Assembly: GCA_035476575.1 (NCBI GenBank)
Contig: DATILL010000002.1
Location: forward strand, 1-27,453
Length of the DNA stretch: 27,453 bases
DNA from: DATILL01 sp035476575
Lineage (GTDB): Bacteria > Actinomycetota > Actinomycetes > Mycobacteriales > JACQDL01
Direction of reading: 5' to 3'
Every line of letters begins with the position of its first letter. Position 1 is the first letter of the stretch. Made by a program: the position numbers and the translations under genes. The notes beneath the pieces are model-generated. The model was not told the origin of the DNA. It saw nothing but the letters and a program-made list of their open reading frames with translations, and searched no databases. Shown piece after piece: positions 17,920 to 25,182 of this stretch.

Positions 17920-17930
17920 CCACACGGGCG
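17814..17930. repeat. GGTSACCACA repeat cluster 2
   Basis: AGGTSACCACA starts at 17814, 17845, 17864, 17894 and 17914 (steps of 31, 19, 30 and 20), followed alternately by ACGCC and CGGGCG. The 17894-17930 unit matches cluster 1 at nearly every base, in the same orientation. The cluster lies downstream of the permease stop, between convergent reading frames. Confidence 0.85.
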
Positions 17931-17967
17931 CCGCTGGTCGCGATCAGCCGGTCACCGTACCCGTCGG

Positions 17968-19281
17968 TCACGCTGCCTTTTGCAACGGCGGTACGCCGGC
18001 CTCGGCCGGCTTCTCCCCGATGGGCAGCACCACGGCGGTGGGCCGGACCGCGGCGGCCCGGTGGGTGAACGCCAGGGCGCCGAGCATCAGCGCCAGCGGC
18101 CAGGCCAGGAACACCGTCGAGAATGCCAGCACCACGGCCATCGCCGGGAACGCCACGACCGCGCCCCACCACGCTGGCGTACGGCGCGGCAGCAGCTTCA
18201 CGGCGGCGCCCAGCCCGGCCAGGGTGACCGCGACGAAGCAGGCCGAAGCGGCGAGCATGAGCTGGCCGAGGGTCAGCCCGACCGCCAGCGCGACCACCAC
18301 CACGGCTCCGGTGGCCGCCGCGAGGATGCTGAGGCTGCGCCGCGGCACCTCGCCGGCGCCACCGCCGCGGGCCAGCCAGCCCGGCAGGGCGCCGTCCCGG
18401 CCGAGCGCGGCACCCAGCCGGGAGGCTCCGGCGATGTAGGCGTTCATGGTGCCGAAGGTGAGCAGTACGGCGGCCACGGCGGTGACCCAGCGGGCCGCGT
18501 CGCCGATGCCGCTGGCCAGCAGCAGGGTGAGCGGCACCTGCGAGGTGGACGCGGACGTGCCGAGCACGCTCACGCTGGTCAGGGCCAGCCCCAGGTAGAG
18601 CACGCCGACGATGACGACCGCGAGCGCGGTGACGATCGGCAGCGTCCGCCTCGGGTCGCGGAACTCGCCGGACAGGTGGGTCACCGCCTCCCACCCCGCG
18701 AAGGAGAAGAACAGCAGGCTCGCCGCGGACCCGACCGCGGGCCAGCCGTGCGGCAGGAACGGCGTCAGGTTGGCCGCCCGGGCGTGCGGCGCGGCGATGA
18801 CGATCGCGGCCAGCAGCAGCAGCGAGAGCATTCCGACCAGCAGGAGCTGCAGCCGGCCGGACAGCCGCAGCCCGACGTAGTTCGAGCCGAACGCGCCGGC
18901 CAGCAGCACCGCGGCGACGGCGAGCTCCGCGGGCCCGCCCCAGCCCAGCGCGTGCGCCACGTACTGCCCGCCGACCAGGGCCGCGCTCGGGGCGCCGGCG
19001 GGCACGGCCAGGTAGAACCACCAGCCCACCGCGGCGGACAGCTTCGGGCCGGCGGCCCGTGCCACGAAGGTGGCCACCCCGCCGCCGTCCGGGTACCGCC
19101 GGCCCAGCCCGGCGAACGCCACCGCCACCGGGACCGACAGGACGATCAGCCCGGCCCAGGCCAGCACGGACGCCGGCCCCGCCTCGGCGGCGGCCAGCGC
19201 GGGCAGCGCCAGCACCCCGGCGCCCAGCACGGCGCCGACGTACAGCGCGGTGCCCTGGGCAACCCCGATCTGGTGGCTCAT
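17968..19281 (-). CDS. APC-family amino acid permease
   Basis: A 437-aa integral membrane protein with about 12 hydrophobic segments. The opening QGTALYVGAVLGAGVLALPA is the APC-superfamily TM1 with its unwound glycine motif (GAVLGAGVL), which binds the amino acid backbone. FFSFAGWEAVTHLSGEFRDP is the TM6 region with the conserved E-x-x-DP. The ATG overlaps the transketolase stop (ATGA), and AGGAAAGG lies about 15 nt upstream on the minus strand. As last gene of the operon it probably exports or takes up the amino acid that the pathway makes or uses; direction and substrate are inference. Confidence 0.88.
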   Translation of the reverse strand: MSHQIGVAQGTALYVGAVLGAGVLALPALAAAEAGPASVLAWAGLIVLSVPVAVAFAGLGRRYPDGGGVATFVARAAGPKLSAAVGWWFYLAVPAGAPSAALVGGQYVAHALGWGGPAELAVAAVLLAGAFGSNYVGLRLSGRLQLLLVGMLSLLLLAAIVIAAPHARAANLTPFLPHGWPAVGSAASLLFFSFAGWEAVTHLSGEFRDPRRTLPIVTALAVVIVGVLYLGLALTSVSVLGTSASTSQVPLTLLLASGIGDAARWVTAVAAVLLTFGTMNAYIAGASRLGAALGRDGALPGWLARGGGAGEVPRRSLSILAAATGAVVVVALAVGLTLGQLMLAASACFVAVTLAGLGAAVKLLPRRTPAWWGAVVAFPAMAVVLAFSTVFLAWPLALMLGALAFTHRAAAVRPTAVVLPIGEKPAEAGVPPLQKAA

Positions 19282-20282
19282 GCCGCCCGCCTTTCCTCGT
19301 GCCGTGGCACCAGCCGCGGGCCAGGTCCGAGCGCCAGGGCCTTGCGCAGGACGGCGGCCAGGTCGAGCCCCACCTCGGCGGCCACGTCCTCCCGGCCACC
19401 GCCGTGCGACGGCCAGCCGTCCGCGGCGGCTACGCTGTGCACCGCGCAGTGCGGCAGCAGCCGGGCCAGCGCCGACCCGACGCCGCCCCAGCTCCGGTGC
19501 TCCTCCACCACGACCAGCTCGCGGAAGTGCTCGGCCAGCTCCGCGGCGGCCACCCGCAGGTGCGCCTCGTCGAGGTAGCACAGGTGTGCATGGGCCAGGT
19601 CTGGGTGGGCCGCGACGGCGGCCAGGCACAGCTCGGTGCCGTACTCGCCGACCGACACCAGGCAGCCGGCCGTGCCGCCCGCGGCGCTGCCCGCCGCGAC
19701 ACCCGGAACGCCGCCCTGCCAGACCACCGGCGGCACCGCATCCCCCTGCCACGGCAGGCTGTGGTGCGCGGCGTTGCGGCCGAGCCGGACGTACCCGGGC
19801 CGGCCCGAGGCGGCGGCCGCCCGGACCACCGCCCGGGTCTCCTCCTCGCCGAACGGCGCCGCGATGGTCACGCCGGGGAACGCCCCGACCACGGCCAGGT
19901 CCTCCAGGCAGTGGTGGGTGGTGCCAAACCAGCCGCCGGACACCCCAGCGTACGGCGCCACGATGGTGACCGGCGCGCCCAGGTAGCCGAGGCTGAGCTT
20001 GATGCTCTCCGCGGCCCGCATCGCGACGAAGGTGGCGAAGGTGGACACGAACGGCCTCAGCCCGGCGCTGGCCAGCGCGGCGGCCATGTCGATCATGGTG
20101 CCCTCGGCGATGCCCAGGTTGAAGAACCGGCCTGGATGCGCCTGCTGGAAGGGGTGGTTCCTGCCGCCGAGGTCGGCCTCCAGGCAGACGATCGCCGGGT
20201 CGGCGCCGGCCAGGGCGGTCAGCTCGGCGCGGTAGGCGTCCCGGCCGGACAGCGGGGGAGCCGGCTCAGCGCTGGCGTTCAT
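19278..20282 (-). CDS. Transketolase, C-terminal subunit
   Basis: A 334-aa protein with the pyrimidine-binding and C-terminal domains of a split transketolase. FNLGIAEGTMIDMAAALA (54-71) carries the catalytic Glu60 that activates thiamine diphosphate, followed by FVSTFATFVAMRA and GTTHHCLEDLAV (120-131). It works as a heterodimer with the N-terminal subunit encoded just upstream (ATGA overlap). ATG 20282 is chosen because of that overlap and the GGAGG ~10 nt before it; a Met six codons upstream is possible. In LysW-dependent secondary metabolism such a pair transfers a two-carbon unit to a carrier-bound semialdehyde, as in the vazabitide/DADH route. That role here is inferred from neighbours. 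Confidence 0.88.
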   Translation of the reverse strand: MNASAEPAPPLSGRDAYRAELTALAGADPAIVCLEADLGGRNHPFQQAHPGRFFNLGIAEGTMIDMAAALASAGLRPFVSTFATFVAMRAAESIKLSLGYLGAPVTIVAPYAGVSGGWFGTTHHCLEDLAVVGAFPGVTIAAPFGEEETRAVVRAAAASGRPGYVRLGRNAAHHSLPWQGDAVPPVVWQGGVPGVAAGSAAGGTAGCLVSVGEYGTELCLAAVAAHPDLAHAHLCYLDEAHLRVAAAELAEHFRELVVVEEHRSWGGVGSALARLLPHCAVHSVAAADGWPSHGGGREDVAAEVGLDLAAVLRKALALGPGPRLVPRHEERRAA

Positions 20283-21082
20283 GCGATCGCCTCCTTCCAC
20301 TGTGCCGCGCGGGCCGGTGTGATCGTCACGTAGTGCGCGGCGGCCCGGCCCTCGACCGCCGGCACGCCCTTGCCCTTGACGGTGTGCGCCACCACGGCCA
20401 GCGGCCGGGTCGCGTCGGTGCGGTCCGGGGCGAGCACGTCCCGCAGCGCCGCGATGTCGTGCCCGTCGACCTCGACCACGTCGAGCCCGAACGCGGCGAA
20501 CCGCCCGGGCAGGTCCGGCAGCGGCGAGATGTCCGCGACGTAGCCGTCGTTCTGGCCGCCGTTGGCGTCCACGATGAGCACGACGTTGCCGAGCCGCTGG
20601 GCCGCCGCGACCTGCAGGCTCTCCCAGACCAGGCCCTCCTGCAGCTCGCCGTCGCCGGTGACCGCGATGCCCAGGCCGCGGGCACCGCCCGGGACACCCG
20701 TACCCGAGCCTGCGCGCAGCCGGCAGGCCAGCGCCCAGCCGACGGCGTACGGGACGCCATGCCCGAGGCTGCCGGTGGGGAACCGCACGCCCGGCACCGC
20801 TGGCCCCGGGTGTCCGGTGTACGGCGACCCGGCCCGGCCGTAGTGCGGCGCCGGGTTCTGCTCGATCACGCCGGACACGTGCAGCGCCGCGTACAGCGCC
20901 GCCGCCGCGTGGCCCTTGGACAGCACCACCTCGGTGGCGTCCCGCTCGGCCCGGTCCAGCGCGACGACCAGGATGTCCAGCACCGACAGCCCGCCGCCGA
21001 GGTGGCAGCCGGTCGGGCTGGCCGCCATGTCGACGACCAGCGCGCGCGCTGCCCGGGCCCGCTCCGCCAGCAGTGCGGTCAT
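20279..21082 (-). CDS. Transketolase, N-terminal subunit
   Basis: A 267-aa protein with the diphosphate-binding domain of a split transketolase: His27 (GCHLGG), LSKGHAA (54-60), GSLGHG (104-109) and the thiamine diphosphate motif GDGELQEG (143-150) ending near Asn174. It pairs with the following gene to make one active site. Its ATG overlaps the TGA of the kinase-hydrolase (ATGA). Housekeeping transketolases are normally single ~690-aa chains, so the split form and operon position point to a specialised substrate rather than the pentose phosphate pathway. Confidence 0.9.
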   Translation of the reverse strand: MTALLAERARAARALVVDMAASPTGCHLGGGLSVLDILVVALDRAERDATEVVLSKGHAAAALYAALHVSGVIEQNPAPHYGRAGSPYTGHPGPAVPGVRFPTGSLGHGVPYAVGWALACRLRAGSGTGVPGGARGLGIAVTGDGELQEGLVWESLQVAAAQRLGNVVLIVDANGGQNDGYVADISPLPDLPGRFAAFGLDVVEVDGHDIAALRDVLAPDRTDATRPLAVVAHTVKGKGVPAVEGRAAAHYVTITPARAAQWKEAIA

Positions 21083-23079
21083 GACCGCACCAGCCCGGCC
21101 CGGTGTTCGATCTCGGCCCGGTGTTCGATCCCGGCCCGGTGCTCGATCCCAGCCCAGCCCTCGATGGCCGCGACCAGGATGGCGTGGGCGGTGCGGTACT
21201 CGGCCGCCGAGACCCGCTCGTGCTCGGTGTGGGCCAGCGCCGGGTCGCCCGGCCCGTACCCCACCATCGGGACGTCCCGCCAGGTGGTCGTGAGTGTGTT
21301 CATGTCCGAGGTGCCCTTCTTGATGAGGTACCGGGGCCGGACGCCGGCAGCGGCGAACGCATGGGTGAACGCCCGGGCCAGCACGGTGCCGCGCCCGAAC
21401 GCGGCGCCCGGCGTGCACCGCAGTACCTCGACCTCCAGGTCTGGCCGGGCGAAGCCGGCAGCCAGGTCGCCCAGCTTGGCGTGGTCCACCCCCGGTGGCA
21501 GCCGGACGTTCAGCACGGCGGTGGCGGTGTGCGCGGCCCGGCCGGGTGTGTGGTGTACGTCGACCAGCGCCGGCAACGCTTCTGGTGCTTCTGTGGCTTC
21601 TGGGACCTCCGTGAGCACCGCGGCGCGGATCTCGGCCACCGCGGCGACCACCGCGTCGCAGGCGGTGTCAACGTCGCTGACGGTGTTGCTGCCGGCGGGG
21701 TGGCTGGCCGGAACGGTGGCGGTGACCCGCAGCGTGACCAGCCCGTAGTAGCCAAGGGTGAGCGCCGTGGCGCCGCTCGGCTCGCCCACGATCACCGCGT
21801 CGGCCGGGTAGTGGTCGCGGGCGTGGAACGCGCCGCGGGCGGCGGAGGAGACCTCCTCCTCGACCGCGCCGACCACCCGGAGCTGCACGTCGTCCGGCAG
21901 GCGGACGGCGAGCAGCGCCTGGACGAAGCTGGCCAGGCTGCCCTTGGCGTCCACGCTGCCCCGCCCGGTGAGCTCCTCCTGACCCTGACCCTGGCCCGGG
22001 CTCGGGAGCCCCGGGGGAGGCTGCCAGCGTGCCGGCCAGTTGAACGGCGCGGTGTCCAGGTGGCCGAGCAGCAGCAGCCGGTGCGGGCCACGGCCCCGGG
22101 TGGCGACGAAGTTGCCCACCTCGTCGATCCCGGCCTCGATCCCGGCGCCCGCTCCGGCGTGGGCGCGGCACCAGTCGACCAGCAGCGCGGCGGCCTGCGC
22201 CTCGTCGCCGGACACCGACGGCACCTGGACCAGCCGGGACAGCAGGGTGAGGTCCGCGGGGGGCTCGCTGACCCGCCAGAACCGGGTCCGCCCGGCACCG
22301 TTGCCGAACGAGTGCGGCCCGGTGATCGCCACGTCGGCGGCCCCGGCGAGGGCCAGCTCGGCGGCCCGCACCTTCTGCCGCATCCGGCCGCTGGCGTACT
22401 GCCCCGCCTGGCCGGCGTAGGCGTCGGTGAGCGTGCTGGCTGAGTCCGCCGGGTCGGTGAGCAGCCCGGCGGTGCCGGTGACCAGGCGCAGGTGGTCGGC
22501 GTGCACGGCCACCGACAGCGCCGCGGCCAGCATGTCCGCGTCGACGTTCAGCGGCTCGCCGTCCTCGGCGTCCGCGACCGGCGGGCACACGCACACGACC
22601 CGGAGCTCTGCCAGCAGGGCGAGCAGCCGCGGGGCGTCGACCCTGCTCACCACGCCGGCCCGGTGGTCCCGGACGATCCGCTCCCGGCCGTCGGCCACCG
22701 CCCGCAGCGGCCGGTTGCGGGTGCCGGTGACCAGCAGGTTGTCGCAGGCCGGGGCGGCGTACGCGGTGACGCCCACCCGGTCGAGCTGGGCCCGGACCAG
22801 CGGCAGGGTCACCCGGCGGTAGGCGTCCACGATGTGCGCCAGCTCCGCGGGCGGGCTGTACCGCACGACGTCGCCGGACCGCAGCGTCAGGGTGGGCATC
22901 TCCCGGCCAATGACGGCGTAGTGCCCGGCGATGCCGGCCGCGCCTCCTGCCACCAGGAGCACCCGCGCGCCCGACCGCACCAGCCCGCCGAGCTCGTCGA
23001 ACAGTGGCTCATGCCCGAGGCTGCCGCTGCCGACCTTGATCACGTACAGCGCCGGGTTCCCTACCGCGGCGTCGCCCAT
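21079..23079 (-). CDS. Fused LysZ-type kinase and LysK-type hydrolase
   Basis: A 666-aa two-enzyme fusion. Residues 10-270 are an amino acid kinase of the LysZ/ArgB group: YVIKVGSGSLG (12-22), LLVAGGAAG (41-49), RYSPPAELAHIVDAY (73-87), PLNVDADMLAAAL (176-188) and the late GRMRQKVRAA (231-240); it would phosphorylate the side-chain carboxylate of a carrier-bound amino acid. Residues 277-640 are an M20 peptidase of the LysK/ArgE group with metal ligands His340 (GHLD), Asp377 (GSVDAKG), Glu408 (VEEE), Glu433 (GEPSG) and His617; the LysK-like block GTSDMN...VPMVGYGPGD is clear. The hydrolase would free the finished product from the carrier. The start ATG overlaps the reductase stop (TGATG). The last ~25 residues are a six-residue repeat (AGIEHR) from an 18-bp tandem repeat. 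Confidence 0.88.
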   Translation of the reverse strand: MGDAAVGNPALYVIKVGSGSLGHEPLFDELGGLVRSGARVLLVAGGAAGIAGHYAVIGREMPTLTLRSGDVVRYSPPAELAHIVDAYRRVTLPLVRAQLDRVGVTAYAAPACDNLLVTGTRNRPLRAVADGRERIVRDHRAGVVSRVDAPRLLALLAELRVVCVCPPVADAEDGEPLNVDADMLAAALSVAVHADHLRLVTGTAGLLTDPADSASTLTDAYAGQAGQYASGRMRQKVRAAELALAGAADVAITGPHSFGNGAGRTRFWRVSEPPADLTLLSRLVQVPSVSGDEAQAAALLVDWCRAHAGAGAGIEAGIDEVGNFVATRGRGPHRLLLLGHLDTAPFNWPARWQPPPGLPSPGQGQGQEELTGRGSVDAKGSLASFVQALLAVRLPDDVQLRVVGAVEEEVSSAARGAFHARDHYPADAVIVGEPSGATALTLGYYGLVTLRVTATVPASHPAGSNTVSDVDTACDAVVAAVAEIRAAVLTEVPEATEAPEALPALVDVHHTPGRAAHTATAVLNVRLPPGVDHAKLGDLAAGFARPDLEVEVLRCTPGAAFGRGTVLARAFTHAFAAAGVRPRYLIKKGTSDMNTLTTTWRDVPMVGYGPGDPALAHTEHERVSAAEYRTAHAILVAAIEGWAGIEHRAGIEHRAEIEHRAGLVRS
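21096..21165 (-). repeat. 18-bp tandem repeat in the tail of the kinase-hydrolase
   Basis: CGGCCCGGTGTTCGATCT and close variants start at 21096, 21114, 21132 and 21150 (partial). It encodes AGIEHR-type hexapeptides after the hydrolase domain, directly before the stop that overlaps the transketolase start. Confidence 0.85.
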
Positions 23080-24116
23080 CACACCCACCGCCCGGAGAAG
23101 GGCAGGCCAGCGGTCTCCGGCAGGCCGTGCAGGAGGTTCATCGCCTGCACCGCCTGGCCGGCCGCGCCCTTGAGCAGGTTGTCCAGCGCGGTCACCGTGA
23201 CACACCACCGGCCGCGGGCCGCGGCGGCCACCTCGGCGACGTTGGAGCCGACCACGCTGGACAGCATCGGCAGGTCGGACGGGAACCTCGGGCTGGCCGG
23301 CCGGCTGCGTACGAACGGCGTGCCGCGGTAGGCCCGCGCGTACGCCCGCTTCACCGCGGTGGGCTCCACCCCCGGCCGCAGCCGGCTGAACGCCGTCGCC
23401 ATGATGCCGCGGCTGACGTCCAGGCTGACCGTGCTGAACTGCAGGTCCACCCGCGCCCCGGTCAGGTCGGCGATCGCCTGGACCACCTCGGGGGCGTGCC
23501 GGTGCCCGTGCAGCTTGTGCACCCGCACGTTGCCAGCCCGCTCGGCGTACGGCTCCCGTGCGTTCTTGCCCGCGCCGGAGGACCCGGTGGCGGCCAGCAC
23601 CGCGATCTCCGGCTCCACCAGGTCCTCGGCCAGCAACGGGTACAGCGCGTAGATGGTGGCCACCGCCATGCAGCCCGGCAGGTTGACCAGCCGGGTGTCC
23701 GGCACCGGGTGGAGGTCGGGCACGAAGTAGGCGAACGACTCGGCCACGCCGGCCGCCTCGGGGTAGTGCCTGGCGAGCTGCTCCGGGTCGCGCAGCCGGA
23801 AGTCGCCGGCCAGGTTGATCACCCGCTTGGCCTTGCTGGCCAGCTCGCTCAGCACGGAGGGCAGCGAGCCGGTGGGCAGGCAGCAGAACACCACGTCGAC
23901 CTCGGGCAGCTCCGCCGCCGGTGCCAGCACCAGGCCCGCCGCGCGGACGTCGTAGCGCAGGCTGGGCAGCACCCTCGCCAGTGGCTGGCCGGCCTGGCTC
24001 TCGGAGGAGACGAACGCGATGTCGACGTCGGGATGGTTCACCAGCAGGCGGGTCAGCTCGCCCCCGGCGTACCCGGTCGCGCCGAGCACCGCCACCTGCA
24101 GCGGGTTGCTAGCCAA
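23079..24116 (-). CDS. lysY: LysY/ArgC-type acyl-phosphate reductase
   Basis: A 345-aa NADPH-dependent semialdehyde dehydrogenase of the ArgC/LysY family: GATGYAGGEL (12-21) binds NADP, NLPGCMAVA places the catalytic Cys149, HGHRHAPE carries His207, and KGAAGQAVQAMN (317-328) is the family signature. It would reduce the acyl phosphate made by the downstream kinase to a semialdehyde. The start is an uncommon TTG (24116) with AGAGGA 9 nt upstream, overlapping the 72-aa gene by 8 bases. Sequence alone cannot separate LysY from ArgC; the call rests on its tight linkage to LysZ- and LysK-like domains. The stop overlaps the next start (TGATG). Confidence 0.88.
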   Translation of the reverse strand: MASNPLQVAVLGATGYAGGELTRLLVNHPDVDIAFVSSESQAGQPLARVLPSLRYDVRAAGLVLAPAAELPEVDVVFCCLPTGSLPSVLSELASKAKRVINLAGDFRLRDPEQLARHYPEAAGVAESFAYFVPDLHPVPDTRLVNLPGCMAVATIYALYPLLAEDLVEPEIAVLAATGSSGAGKNAREPYAERAGNVRVHKLHGHRHAPEVVQAIADLTGARVDLQFSTVSLDVSRGIMATAFSRLRPGVEPTAVKRAYARAYRGTPFVRSRPASPRFPSDLPMLSSVVGSNVAEVAAAARGRWCVTVTALDNLLKGAAGQAVQAMNLLHGLPETAGLPFSGRWV

Positions 24117-24327
24117 GGCGGGCCGTCCTCTCGTAGGTGTGCGGGCGATCCCGCTCGTCGGCCCGCTGCCGGGTCACCTCGGGCCGCCCGGCGAACCTGG
24201 CCTTGGCGAACGCGTGCCCGTACCGGGTGGCCCGCTCCAGCGCCGCCGGGGAGCGCGGCTCCCGACAGGGCAGCGTGGTCACCGGGGCCGCGTCGTGGAC
24301 GAGGAGCGAGCGCGGGTGCGGGGACAC
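24109..24327 (-). CDS. 72-aa protein of unknown function heading the operon
   Basis: GTG 24327 has a strong GGAGGAGA ribosome binding site and the TAG overlaps the TTG start of the reductase gene, so the ORF is very likely translated. The protein is basic and soluble (SPAALERATRYGHAFAKARF in the middle, YERTARLG at the end). It is not a LysW carrier: it has a single Cys, no zinc finger and no EDWGE end. I do not recognise it. It may be a remnant of a longer pathway enzyme, a small accessory factor, or a leader for coupling. Confidence 0.6.
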   Translation of the reverse strand: MSPHPRSLLVHDAAPVTTLPCREPRSPAALERATRYGHAFAKARFAGRPEVTRQRADERDRPHTYERTARLG

Positions 24328-24972
24328 CGTGGTCTCCTCCGGGACGTCGGGACGTCGGCCTCGGTGTGGTACGAGGCTCCGTCAGACCAGTTCGGCGGGG
24401 ACGGCGGATCGGGACAGCGGCGCCTGCCGGTTCGTCCGAACGAGTGACGGCCGGGCGACCGGTCTGGTGTCACCGCAAGCCGAGGCCGAGTCCCCGTCAC
24501 GGCTCAGCCCAGCGTTGATCCAGAGGCCTGGCGGGCGGTCCGGTGTCACCGCAAGCCGAGGCCCCTGCGTTCCGGTCGGTGATGCGGATGCTCCGGCCGC
24601 TGCCCGGTCGCCCTTGTCCCGACCACCTTGTCGTTCCCACTGAACGTTCTGTCAGCGGGAACGGGCGGTCCTGTCGGTCATGCGCACTACGCTTGGCTGA
24701 GACACAAGACTCACTGGGACACAAGACTCAACAGAAAGGGAGTGATGCTGGGGAGCGCCCGCTGGTTCAGCAGGCCTTCCTTTCCTTCATCGCGGACATG
24801 TCGCATCACCCTTTCGAAAGGGTGCAAACGGGGGCGGCGGAGCGCGGGCACCTTGGTGCACCGGACTCGCCGTGCCTCTGCTTGGGCCCGGGCGAACCCA
24901 CGTCGCAGCCACCCGTGAGGGGAGGCGGCTGGACCGGGAGGTCGCCTATCGGGTGAAGCGACAAGGAGACGC
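24328..24972. promoter_or_regulatory. Repeat-rich divergent regulatory region
   Basis: No convincing gene in 645 bp between the divergent operons. It holds a 27-bp direct repeat with one mismatch (24461-24487 and 24537-24563, core GGTGTCACCGCAAGCCGAGG), an imperfect 12-bp inverted repeat around GAACGTTC (24632-24663), two copies of GACACAAGACTCA 17 bp apart (24701-24713, 24718-24730), and a perfect 18-bp palindrome (24807-24824). The GACAC cores match the known WhiA-type motif; that link is inference. AAGGAG (24962-24967) serves the 24973 gene. Confidence 0.55.
24807..24824. promoter_or_regulatory. 18-bp perfect palindrome CACCCTTTCGAAAGGGTG
   Basis: An uninterrupted even palindrome with no loop is typical of a dimeric repressor operator rather than an RNA hairpin. 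It lies 149 bp before the 24973 gene and about 480 bp before the LysW-type operon. Confidence 0.55.
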
Positions 24973-25182
24973 ATGGAGATGTGGACTGGTCTCGCGGTGC
25001 TCTCGGTCTGCGGCCTGGCGGGCTGGTGGTTGTTCCTGCGGCTCGCCCGCCACGTCTACGACCGAGGTGGCGCGGATGACCTGCGCGTGCTCGGTGAGCT
25101 TGCCGAGAGTTACCGTGGTCGGCAGCATTACCGTCGTCGACACAGAGCCGACGGTGCTCCGAAGCGGGAGCTCGGTCGGTGA
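24973..25182 (+). CDS. Small single-pass membrane protein
   Basis: A 69-aa protein: an N-terminal membrane segment (GLAVLSVCGLAGWWLFLRL, ~6-24), then a charged tail ending in a very basic region (RQHYRRRHRADGAPKRE). AAGGAG 5 nt before the ATG supports the start. The TGA overlaps the GTG of the recombinase-like gene (GTGA), so the two are co-translated. No family is recognised. The basic tail would lie in the cytoplasm and could bind nucleic acid or a partner, but this is only a possibility. Confidence 0.7.
   Translation: MEMWTGLAVLSVCGLAGWWLFLRLARHVYDRGGADDLRVLGELAESYRGRQHYRRRHRADGAPKRELGR

Larger units (their letters stand above)
17968..24327 (-). other. LysW/AmCP-type operon: six overlapping genes
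   Basis: Transcription runs from 24327 to 17968. Junctions are TTGGCTAG (72-aa gene/reductase), TGATG (reductase/kinase-hydrolase), ATGA (kinase-hydrolase/transketolase N), ATGA (transketolase N/C) and ATGA (transketolase C/permease). Such gap-free coupling means the products are made together. The set lacks a LysW-like carrier (short zinc-finger protein ending in EDWGE), a LysX ATP-grasp ligase and an aminotransferase, so these must be encoded elsewhere or replaced. Confidence 0.8.

Noticed and set aside
15006..17930. CRISPR array
   Set aside because: The repeats alternate 20- and 30-bp steps without unique spacers of constant length, and no cas genes are present.
24109..24327. LysW/AmCP carrier protein for the operon
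   Set aside because: It lacks the zinc-finger cysteines and the EDWGE C-terminus to which the substrate is attached.
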